Below, piece after piece: positions 1 to 9,042 of a stretch of 32,631 nt of DNA. The stretch spans positions 5,001 to 37,631 of the forward strand of contig CAXKVR010000453.1 in assembly GCA_964058845.1 (NCBI GenBank). The letters are read 5' to 3'. The translations under genes and the position numbers were made by a program. The notes under the pieces were generated by a model, which saw only the letters and a program-made list of their open reading frames with translations, had not been told where the DNA came from and did not search any database. The stretch is from Carex sylvatica (lineage: Eukaryota > Streptophyta > Magnoliopsida > Poales > Cyperaceae). Positions within the stretch are counted from its first letter, which is position 1. Each line of letters begins with the position of its first letter.

Positions 1-2834
1 GTGGTGCTCCTTCCTGTTTCAAATATGCTCCTCCTTCCTGCGTCAGATGTGCTCATCCTTCGTGCTTCAGATGGCCCTGTTTGAGATCTGCTGTAAGATC
101 CCCTTCCTGACCTTCTCGACGACGATGGTCCGGCCTCTGCCTGTCTTGCTGCCTCTTCTACATTAAAAGTACAACATGTATTAAATTCTAAATTTATCTT
201 GGACAAATATTTCTAATTAGTTGATCAATTGTACCTGCTGCATTCCGATCAATTGTCTTCCGATGAGCCTGATGTCTGAGTCTTCGACCCTGCATTTTGT
301 CCATTTCCATCGGTATGCGGTTGTGCCGTCTCCTTCCTTTTTTGATCAATCTGCTCTCAGGTTTAATTTTAGGGCCGTTGTATTTAGGCCATTCATTTTG
401 GTTGCCTTTCGATTCGAAACATGCACTCCATGTTTGTTCCAGTATTGACGAACTGTACAAGGGGCTGACGTATAAATTTTCATCATATTTCATTTCTCGG
501 ACCACTGCTATGAAATGAGAACATGGTATACCGGTCAATTGGGGCTTCTGACATTCGCACTCAGCCTTATTGTTATCCCTGACAACAACTATATACCCGA
601 AATCTCTACGGGTATACTCAAGTCTTGGCTAATTACGCCTTGCAGGAATTTTTTCACCCCTAACCATGACCTCAAAAACCCCAATGTATCTACCGTAAGG
701 AACCACAGTCATGTTCAGAGATTTATTGATACGCTTTTGGAATAACTCACTTACCCTTTCAGACCACAACTCACCTTGTTGAAGTCTCATTGAAGCTTTG
801 TTCCGCCGTTCATAAAACCAACTATTTAACTTATAAAACGTGTCCTCCACAATCGCTGCAACCGGCAAGCGTCGACTAATTTTGAAAACGGCATTCAGTG
901 ACTCCGACCCATTTGTTGTCATTATTTCACATCGGTGACCTCCGTCCATTGCTTGATACAGTTTCTCTGGACATGGTAGCTCGTCTTCATCGTTAGGGTC
1001 CCTCTTACCCACCTTGTTAAGGTACTCGATAGCCTCTGGACAACCAACTTCGAAGTCTTCAAACATCTCCGTCAACCTCCTAGGTTTGCATTTGTTTACT
1101 CCAATTTTGAACCTATCACTGACATCTCTGTTTCGCCCCACGTGCTTGAAGAGGTTCTCGACAACATGTTGAGAACAATACCGATGGACACATTGGTCGG
1201 TAAACTCATTCCATCCGAGAAGTGAACTCTGAAACATGGATTTAATCCCCAAATGTCTATCCGAAATGACACAAAAAATGATTATCTCCAATTACTTCCA
1301 ATCGCAACCATCTCATAAAAAACCCCCAGTTTTCTGCGTTTTCTTTCTCCACAATTGCAAAGGCCAATGAAACTAATTGGTTCTCGGCATCGTACATACA
1401 TGCCATTAGCAGCCTACCTTAGTACCGTCCAGACATGAAACAAGCATCGATACTAATCACTGGTTTGAGGAACGGCAGCGCTGCAATACAAGACCCATAT
1501 GCCAATGCGGCTTGATTGAAATACCTGTCAGTTTCTCCGTCAATAGGTGTCGAGGTCACACAATATTTGGTTCCCGGATTATTTCTTTGTATGGCTTCCA
1601 AAAGTGGAATAAGCAAGTTGTACGAGTTCTCCCAACTACCAAACAGATTTGCAATAGCAAGCTCACGGCCTCGCCATAATTTGTTGTACTTAGGTGTTAC
1701 ATTTTTGTACTCTTTTTTCACCACATCGTGGATATGATTTATAGTCGCGCACACATCCTTTCTAATTGCATCATCAATTGATAGGGCAATCATCTCTGCA
1801 GTAAGCTGACGATGATCAGCACGTGTTGCTGGTACTTTGCATACATGAGGCATTGCTTGTTTGGTAATAATCCAAGATCCTGAAAGGCCGTTAAGCTTCG
1901 CGGATAACTTGAATTTGCAAAAATTATCTCTACACTTTATAGTTAAACGTTTAGTTTCGCTTTTAGAAACCAAACATTCATAATTATTTCTGATATGAAA
2001 CTCATTTATTGCCACCCTTAGAGCCGCTTTCGACTCAAACACTTGGCCTTTGGCTAATGGATTATCGAATGTTCTGGTTGAGCTGCTAAAAAAATCGATA
2101 TCCGTAGGACGAAAACCGGATATGTCATTGAAACTATCAACTGGATGTCTCATATCATCCCGACCAGTTATCGAGTTACGTGATTCACGGGACTGTGATT
2201 GTGACCGTCTGATTGCTCTAACGTCATTGTCGGAACCTGATGAATCATCTGAGAGCATCTCATCCCCGCTCTCCAAACTGTCATCATCAATCGCATCCAC
2301 AGGTGGTACAAAATCTTGAATCGGTACTGGTTTACGAACCCGACTGGTACTGGGTCGGAATCGAGTTATGGGTTCAGGATTCTGACTGGTACTGGGTCGG
2401 GATCGAGTTATGGGTTCAGGGTTCCTACTCGTACTGGGTCGAGATCGAGTTTCAGGTATCTGACTGTTCATATTTGATTGGGAATTAAAACCAGTATGGT
2501 TCGGTTCTAATTCTACAAATAACTCTAGAACCGGGACCCTTTGTGGAAAAGATGCCAAAATTCCTAAAATCATTTCGAACGATTGCTGGTTTGTTATTGG
2601 TACCAATTGATAGTCACGTTGGCCATCGGTAGACATGTTAAACCTGTCTTGGATTTCCATATTTGCTTCACTAACGGTATACCCAATCAGTTTATAAATC
2701 TCATTTTGGAGATAATCAAAGTTATGCTCCATGGTTATAGGTAATGAGTATTTAGGTCGGGTGCTGTAAAAAACCCCGTCATCATTGTACAGGATTTCTC
2801 CTCCAACAAAAATTCTCACACAGATGACGGTCAT
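1..2834 (-). pseudogene. Broken MuDR-type (MULE) transposase, copy 1, partial
   Basis: Reads leftward from ATG 2834 and runs off the window. Order of parts: PB1-like N-terminus (first ~115 residues), Ser/Arg/Pro linker with tandem repeats, MuDR-type zinc-binding DNA-binding region ending in HVCK, start of the DDE core (SIDACFMSGRY), second Asp in CVISDRH, and a C-terminal SWIM finger (CEC...CSH). It would cut and paste its parent Mutator-like element in the nucleus. Breaks seen: TAA at 1419-1421 just after MSGRY, where copy 2 has Glu; a frameshift in a T-run at about 1271-1280; TAG at 629-631. Reading resumes in the same frame after both stops. A last intron (about 158-234; donor CAG|GTACAA, acceptor TAG) joins in phase to an open Ser/Arg-rich exon (157-1), matching the last intron of copy 2. 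It lacks the central intron of copy 2. Dead copy; the family call is secure. Confidence 0.9.
2334..2460 (-). repeat. 42-bp minisatellite in transposase copy 1 linker
   Basis: About 2.5-3 direct copies of a 42-bp unit coding a 14-residue motif of the form RPSTSRNPEPITRS. They lie between the PB1-like and zinc-binding parts. The length is a multiple of three, so the frame is kept. Confidence 0.75.
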
Positions 2835-2863
2835 TTTTTGTTTTGATTCGTCTGAATAACAAA

Positions 2864-3066
2864 CTACAATTTTAAAACCACACCTGGATAAAAAATAATA
2901 AACTACTATTTATAACAAATTAAATAATAAGTAACATAATTTGTAAAACTAAATAATTTACAAATTAATAAAAAATTACCTTTTTCTTTTTTCTTTTTTC
3001 TCTTCCTTTATCTTTGCCCGAGTGTCTTCCTTTCTCTCCGTCTGAGTGTGATCGTGTGCTTCGTAT
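2864..3066 (-). other. Predicted 5' UTR exon and intron of MULE copy 1
   Basis: On the minus strand a purine-rich stretch (about 3066-2980) ends in a G|GTAATT donor at 2979. A TTGTAG acceptor ends at 2864, giving a 116-bp intron that lies wholly upstream of the ATG at 2834. The acceptor context (GTAG|TTTGTTA) is the same as upstream of the transposase ATG of copy 2 at 9027. This supports a 5' UTR intron kept in both copies. Inferred from splice signals and homology only. Confidence 0.5.
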
Positions 3067-3409
3067 CTATAATTAAAAAAAAATTAACATAATTTCAAAA
3101 AAATCTATATAGATAAAAAATATAGATAGTTAAAAGAAAAAATATAGATAGCTAATAATTTACTAATTTATTTTTGTATGAATGATTAAGTACGAAGGAG
3201 TAATTTTTATGATGTTTTAAAAAAATTTAAGTACAAGTCATTGAAAAAAAAATACAAATTTAAGTACAAATTTAAGTACATATTGAAAAAAGTACTAATT
3301 TATTCCCTAAAAAAAGTACAAATTTAAGTACAAGTCATTGAATTTTTTTTGTCATTTTTGGAAATATATTTATTCAGTGGAAATTATTGAACACATTGAT
3401 CCTCGTTTT

Positions 3410-3432
3410 ATTCTTCAAATAATTTGAAGAAT
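3410..3432. repeat. Perfect 10-bp hairpin
   Basis: ATTCTTCAAA and TTTGAAGAAT flank a 3-base loop (TAA). No clear role. Confidence 0.6.
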
Positions 3433-3855
3433 ATTTTGAAAAATAAAAAATCTACATATTAAGATGAATAATAATTTAATAGTTAATCTGGTCGATAACA
3501 AGAAGTCATTTCTTCTAAATGAAAAATACAGCTATAAAAATTAATACAAATTAATTAAAATATTTGAATGTATTAAAAATCTAGTTACTGAAATATTTTA
3601 AAAATTAATAAAGTTTTAAAAAATAATAACTTACATAATTTTATTAATAAAAAAAAAACTTACTTTTTTTTTCGTAGAGTCTGAAATTCTGATTCTCCGT
3701 CAGAGTAGTATGAAATCTGCTGATTATATAACCAATCGATATGAGATTTCCGCTATTCCATTAACCGGAATATAATAATTAATTCTGATTTTCGGTCCAC
3801 TGTTAACCGGACCTAAACTTTATACCAAATTTCCGGTCCACTGTTAACCGGACCA

Positions 3856-3982
3856 AAACCGGTTAACCACTAACCGGAATAATCAAATATTTCCGGTTAA
3901 CCATTAACCGGTTCTTTTCAACTGGTCCGGGAATTGATTAACCGGAAATATTTGATTATTCCGGTTAGTGGTTAATCGGTTT
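3856..3982. repeat. Inverted repeat, 45-bp arms, CCGGTTAA-rich
   Basis: Arms 3856-3900 and 3938-3982 are reverse complements with one mismatch and are separated by 37 bases. The motif ACCGGTTAACC and variants (GTTAACCGGA) also recur from 3755 to 3855, so the hairpin sits in a short cluster of the same word. Could be a MITE core or the subterminal part of a larger DNA transposon. No flanking TSD was found. Confidence 0.8.
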
Positions 3983-4564
3983 GAGTAGAAATCGAATTTT
4001 GATAAAAATTCGAGGAGTTTCCATAATTTATTAATATTTTTGGATATTTATAAAAATTTCGGGAAATAACCTCCTCCCATGTGCTTCCCCCGCACCAGCC
4101 TCTTTCCTCGGTTTAATCTCACTGTAACGCTTTCTAGGATGTTCATAGGGAAGTTTTTTTTAATAATCCATATTTAAAAAAGTGTTTTTTATGAAACCAA
4201 TATATATATATATTTTATATAAAAATTATAAGGACTGAAATATCATTTCAGTTTTTTTTTTTTGAATCGAATTGTCATTTCGATCCTAGTCATTTTCACA
4301 GATTTTGAAAAAAAAATACGTTAAAAAATTATAAAAGTACCTGAGACCGAATTACCATTTTGGTTAAAAATAAATAAATTCGGGACTGAAACATGATTTT
4401 TATAATAAAAAAGTAATCAAATTGGTTTTATACAAATCTTTTTTCTAATTATGATTTATAAAAAAAATTGTTTACAGGGTTCGGTTTTAATTAGTTTTAA
4501 ATCGAACGAGGAAGTTTAAACTATAGAGTTTGATTTTTCAGTTTAAATATTTATTTTTTGATTT

Positions 4565-4978
4565 GAGCAAATCTAGGATGTGATGTGTTAACTAAAAGAG
4601 TTTGGTGAGCACAACTCTAAAAGTATATCGAATTGACTTCAAATGTCGAATCCAAACTGTTCAAATTCATGTATTTCATGAGTGATGCATACACATGTAA
4701 ATTTTTGAAAGTTTCGAGTTTAATTGCTACAAAGTCAAGCGGTCATAAAAATGATAAAAATTGAATATATAAAATAACTTATAAAATATTTATTTCTTTG
4801 ACTACTGGACCTCGTAGCAAATAAACTCGAAACTTTTATAATTTTGCATGTACATGCATCACTCATTAAGTATATAGATCTGAATGGTTTGGAATCGACG
4901 TTGAAGTCGATCCGATATAATTTTAGAGTTGTGCTCACCAAACTTTTTTGGTGAGAAAATCATTCCTTAGCTTTACTC
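4565..4978. mobile_element. Foldback MITE with 9-bp TSD (Mutator-type)
   Basis: Nearly the whole element is an inverted repeat: arms of about 170 bp around a short centre. The terminus reads GAGCAAAT on the left and TTTACTC on the right; an inner block GTTTGGTGAGCACAACTC recurs inverted at 4943-4926. Perfect 9-bp duplications TTTTGATTT lie at 4556-4564 and 4979-4987. Long TIRs plus a 9-bp TSD fit a non-autonomous Mutator-like element; no coding capacity. A second copy lies at 20941-21330 and a half copy at 20786-20925. Confidence 0.85.
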
Positions 4979-5437
4979 TTTTGATTTTATTCAGTTTATA
5001 AACTTTAAAACTGGTTGGACCTAATCCACCGAACCCCACCCCAATCATTTAATTGAAATTGCTGAATAGACAGAGGTAGGGGTCTGCTTTCGGGTAGGGA
5101 CAGGGCGGACCGGGCATATCTGGGATCGAGCACAGGTAGGAATCGGGCACGGGTATCACAGATAGACGGGTACCATGGGCTGAGTATCACAAATTATTTT
5201 TAAAAAAATTGTGCCATATCCGTCGTATCTTTGAGGGACAGGGCGGTCCGTGTAGAGACAGGCTGAGAAGGTCCTTTTTTTTTTCTTTCTGTTTTTTTTA
5301 CGGTGTTGTACGAATATTATTACGTATTTATAATTTGACTTTTAAAATCAGAATAGTTTAATATCAAATAGTGTATATAAATAAATAAAATTTGTAACTT
5401 ATATATAAAAATTATTCATGCGAAAATTTGTATATTA

Positions 5438-5648
5438 ATTCGGCTAAGTAGAAATGTACTTATTTATTTTTTCACACGAGTCATTTTATTTTATTTTCAA
5501 ATTTTCATTCTAATTATATAGTTTCATAATTTATTTATATCTAGAAATTTTTAGTTTATATTTTAAATTGATAATATATTTTCTAAACGTTCATTTTAAA
5601 TTGATAATATATTTTCTAAACGTTCATTTATTTTTAATAGGTTAAATT
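5438..5648 (+). repeat. Direct repeat block A (211 bp)
   Basis: Starts ATTCGGCTAAGTA and ends GGTTAAAT. Highly similar in the same orientation to block B at 16848-17058. It contains an internal 32-33-bp tandem duplication (AAATTGATAATATATTTTCT...) present in both blocks. Both blocks are followed by an A-rich AAACAG tract. They belong to the body of the hAT-like element. Confidence 0.85.
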
Positions 5649-5830
5649 AAAAAACCAAAAATAAAAAAAAACAGAATTTAAAAAACAGAAATAAAAAAAA
5701 CAGAATTTAAAAAACAGAAAAAAAAAAAACAGAAATTAAAAAAGCAGAAATAAAAAAAACAAAAGAAAAAACAGAAATAAAAAAGCAAAAGAAAAAACAG
5801 ATATAAAAAAACAGAAATTAAAAAATAAAT
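5649..5830. repeat. A-rich AAACAGAAATTA low-complexity tract
   Basis: Irregular repeats of words such as AAAAACAGAATTTA; the same composition occurs at 17100-17560. Confidence 0.8.
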
Positions 5831-6432
5831 CCAACATTTTGAAAAATAAATCTAACCTATTCAAAACAAATATAATTACTTCACATATTCAAAAAAATAA
5901 ATCTAACAATTTTTTTTAAACTATTAAAAATAAATTCAACATTTTGAAAAATAAATCTAACCTATTCAAAACAAATATAATTACTTCACATATTCAAAAA
6001 AATAAATCTAACAATTTTTTTTAAACTATTAAAAATAAATCCAACATTTTGAAAAATAAATCTAACCTATTCAAAACAAATATAATTACTTCACATATTC
6101 ACAAAAATAATTCTAACACATTATTTTAACCTATTAAAAATAAATCCAACATTTCAAAAATAAAATCTAACCTATTCAAAACAAATCTAATTACTTCACA
6201 TATTCACAAAAATAATTCTAACACATTTTTTTAACCTATTAAGAATAAATCCGAATTTCAAAAATAAAATCTAACCTATTCAAAACAAATCTAATTACTT
6301 CACATATTCAAAAAAATAAATCTAACAATTTTTTTTAACCTATTAAAAATAAATCCAACATTTCAAAAATAAAATCTAACCTATTCAAAACAAATATAAT
6401 TACTTCACAAATTCACAAAAATAATTCTAACA
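5831..6432 (+). repeat. 105-bp tandem repeat, about 5.7 copies
   Basis: The landmark CCAACATTTT (or close variants) recurs at 5831, 5936, 6041, 6146, 6251 and 6355, giving a 105-bp period (one unit 104). Each unit carries TCTAACCTATTCAAAACAAA and ATTACTTCACATATTCA. Copies 1-3 are almost identical; copies 4-6 share a different variant (TTCACAAAAATAATTCTAAC). No coding potential. Confidence 0.9.
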
Positions 6433-7408
6433 TTCTAGAAAAATCCAAATAAATTGAAATTTATGTCAATTATGTGTATTTTTGAATGCTCTACATTTTG
6501 GTGTAATTACTTTTGCAGTTTGGTACTTGTAACAGTTCAGACTTGTTGATTTACCAGCAGATGTCAAATGCGGCGCATGCGCTGTTAGTGTTATGATCTA
6601 GAAGCCAATTATTTATAGTTGTATTCTATGTTTTGTTCATAAAATTAAAGAATCATTTGTTCGTTGAGTGTTTAATTACATTATGAATTATTCAAGTTAA
6701 GGACCTGAGTTGTGGAACTCTATAATAATTAAGTAACAAATACTCTAAATGTCCCTAATCTTAGTAATTAGAAATGAACACTATTTACCAGTACAAGATA
6801 AGTATGTGGTTTAAATGATGATCATGTTCTGCGGATCATATGGTAATGAGTTACCAATTTAATCACATAAATACCTGATGGAGATCAGGAGATTGGACAT
6901 GACCCAAAATGAAACACAATATGGATTGTGTTAGTGTCATTAATGTTTCATTTGTGTCTTGAATTATTTGGTATGAGATGACTATTTTTTCTACATGAGA
7001 TTTATGTGTCTGTAGATATTGTCCAATGCTGACCATAACTGGCAGCTATACATATAATATCTCAATATATATTTCTTGTGCGGAGGAAAATATATTTATC
7101 AAGAATACTAGTGTACCTCATATTTTATAAATGAGTGATGATATCTGTGGGCCCCTTGAAGGAGTAATAAAGTATGCATGCAATTATGATCAAGTAGTTG
7201 ATCATTATTTACTAATTACTTGGAATCAAGAAAGGAATAAATTTGCAAGAATGACACTCTCCTGCCTTGAATTTATTCATGATATCATGTGACACGTGAA
7301 TTGACACAAGCAATTAAATATTATTTTAGGATCGTGATATTGATTGGTTCATATTCTCTTTATCGATTGAGTAATTATAATGCATATTGCTAGATGCCTC
7401 TTATAATT

Positions 7409-7476
7409 TTTTTTTTGAAGGACAATGTACCAAAGGCACTGTCAATTCATTGATGTAAAAAAGGTTATTTACAGAG
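7409..7476 (-). mobile_element. 5'-truncated LINE 3' tail, 16-bp TSD
   Basis: Direct repeats GATGCCTCTTATAATT (7393-7408 and 7477-7492) flank a 68-bp insertion that begins with a T-run on the plus strand, i.e. a poly(A) tail on the minus strand. Read on the minus strand it has ATCAATGAAT, then a hairpin (GACAGTGCC/GGTACATTGTC), then CTTC and A-tail. This is the same end design as the large LINE at 27735-27782. Clear target-primed retroposition into the solo LTR. Confidence 0.85.
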
Positions 7477-7957
7477 GATGCCTCTTATAATTTATATAAT
7501 TAAAATTGAGTTTTGATTTTATTGTCAACACGATATAGATCCTACGAGATCACACCCAAGAGAGAAAGCGAAACAAATAAAAGTATCATGAAGATGACCA
7601 CCTTGATCTTAAAATATATTTATTACATGTAGGACATGATATATAAATTTATTTTCTAACAAGAATTGAGCGGAGACAATTAACTATAATAATTGTTGAG
7701 TGGGCCGAAAATTAGCATAAATGGCAAAAACGAATTTGGAAAGTGAGAAAGGGCCCAAGTCCATTTGAATTTATGATTTTAACATTAAATGAAAGAGTCC
7801 ATTTAATGTAGGCTTGGAAATAAAGTTGGAAGAGAAAAGCATCTAATGAAGTGTCCATTGAATGACAAAAGTAACTTTATAATGTTGCTTTATGCTCATG
7901 CTTCATCCTAGCCATTCATTGTGGTTAAGATGATTAAAGCAAACCCTAGGCAAGCAT

Positions 7958-7965
7958 TATAAATA
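7958..7965 (+). promoter_or_regulatory. TATA box of the solo LTR
   Basis: TATAAATA, followed about 30 bases downstream by a CT-rich start region. Typical U3/R junction layout. Confidence 0.5.
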
Positions 7966-8463
7966 CTACAATTTTCTCTTCCCAAATCATAACTTTTCAT
8001 TCACATCTTTTACTCTCTCTTTTGCTTTCTTGGAGGCTACGAAAGAATAAGAGGAGATTTGAGAGATACAACCATTTTCATCCACCATTTTGCTCATGTT
8101 GAGTAGAATATTTCTACACTAAATTAATAGTTAATTGAAGGGTAGAAACTAAGATTAAGGTTGATCCTTGATTTAGTATCTCTAGCAAGAGAAAAACAAG
8201 GATTTTGTTTAATCTCGGGTGGATACTTGTGGAGGCTTTCTAGTTTGGAGGCAACAACCCTACATCTCAAGTCCCTACTTATTGGTTTAGAGACCAAGAT
8301 TTGAGGTATAAAATTTGAACAAGTTAAATCGCTAAATAAGGTTCATAATTAGTCAAATAAGTAGATCTATGTAGGTTTCTTTTGGGTTGAATTTTTGAAA
8401 TTTGCTCTTGCATGAAACCAATAGTTCCTTCATGCGCTGCATCATGCGCCGCATGGACTAATG

Positions 8464-8513
8464 CGGGGGTATTTTTAAATTATATTTTTTTACAGTATTA
8501 ATAAAAATGGTCA
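8464..8513 (+). mobile_element. Remnant of a MULE right terminus
   Basis: This 50-bp stretch (GGGGGTATTTTTAAAT ... ATTAATAAAAATGG) matches, with drift, the outermost 53 bp of the MULE right TIR (16764-16816) in the same orientation. It lies 51 bp outside the left TIR of the intact MULE and facing it. Probably the end of an older related element, or a rearranged end. Confidence 0.6.
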
Positions 8514-8564
8514 TTTCCTTGGATATACATATATATACACATGCGCGGTCGAAGGAACTTTACT

Positions 8565-8737
8565 CGGCCATTTTTATTAATACCCCTTAAAAAAATAAAA
8601 TTTTAACAATACTCTTTTTTTTTTTTATTACTACCCCGTCCGCCAGGGGCCCAGGCGGTCCACTACCCCAAGGAAACTGCCCCCCCCTGGGCGGTCCACT
8701 ACCCCAAGGAAACCGCCCCCCCTGGCGGTCCACTATG
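8565..8737 (+). repeat. Left TIR of the MULE
   Basis: Pairs with 16816-16671. The GC-rich inner half contains GGCGGTCCACTACCCCAAGG. The left arm has an extra tandem copy of this roughly 35-bp inner unit that the right arm lacks. Confidence 0.92.
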
Positions 8738-9042
8738 AGTATATTTCTCCTCTGCCTCATTCTCTCTCTTCTCTGCCTCATTCCGAACCAAACATAATTC
8801 GCGCCCGTCTCCTGTAACGACAGGTATTATTTTGTAAATTTTTTTTAATTATTACTAATTAGTCAATTACTGTAGTATTAATTAGGATTAATGTAGAACT
8901 GTAGCATTACTGTAGCATTACTGTAGCAACAAGTAATTTTTTTTTTAATTAGCCATTTATTATTGTGCTCGTTATAATTACTAAACAATTATTATAATAC
9001 TTATAAAATTATTTTTTTTAAATGTAGTTTGTTAAGTAAAAG
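8738..9042 (+). promoter_or_regulatory. Transposase leader: 5' UTR exon and intron
   Basis: A CT-rich leader (CTCTGCCTCATTCTCTC) just inside the TIR ends ACGACAG|GTATTATT; donor at 8824. The intron (8824-9027, 204 bp) ends AAATGTAG, 15 bases before the ATG at 9043. CCGAACCAAAC in this leader also occurs in the leader of the PMD gene at the other end, so both promoters and leaders look like arms of one ancestral terminal repeat. Confidence 0.5.

Larger units (their letters stand above)
2981..4555. other. AT-rich stretch without genes
   Basis: No coding signal. Contains A/T homopolymers, a repeated 20-odd-bp AAATTTAAGTACAAGTCATTG motif (near 3224 and 3318), a small perfect hairpin (3410-3432) and the CCGGTTAA inverted repeat listed separately. 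The far TIR of the element that owns transposase copy 1 should lie in this area, but with the other end outside the window I cannot delimit it. Confidence 0.6.
6583..8432 (+). mobile_element. Solo LTR of an LTR retrotransposon (1850 bp)
   Basis: Begins TGTTAGTG, ends CCTTCA, and is flanked by the 5-bp TSD TGCGC (6578-6582 and 8433-8437). No open reading frame, primer-binding site or polypurine tract flanks it, so this is a lone LTR left by recombination. A TATA box (TATAAATA, 7958-7965) with a pyrimidine-rich start region just downstream (7968-8030) suggests U3 of about 1.4 kb and R-U5 of about 0.44 kb. Lineage (Ty1/copia or Ty3/gypsy) not assigned. It carries a LINE-tail insertion at 7409-7476. 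Confidence 0.75.
6568..8454. repeat. 12-bp palindrome arms split by the solo LTR
   Basis: ATGCGGCGCATG (6568-6579) and CATGCGCCGCAT (8443-8454) are perfect reverse complements. When the LTR and one TSD copy are removed they come within 8 bases of each other and form a GC-rich hairpin. This indicates that the LTR target site was a palindrome. Confidence 0.75.

Noticed and set aside
4600..4943. Shorter MITE boundaries at GTTTGGTGAGCAC
   Set aside because: The inverted homology continues outward to GAGCAAA / TTTACTC, where a perfect 9-bp TSD is found.
6569..8453. Alternative LTR boundaries at TGCGGCGCATG / CATGCGCCGCA
   Set aside because: These ends are inverted and fit TG..CA, but no TSD flanks them (TCAAA versus TGGAC). 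The boundaries 6583-8432 give an exact 5-bp TSD and explain the outer arms as a split palindrome.
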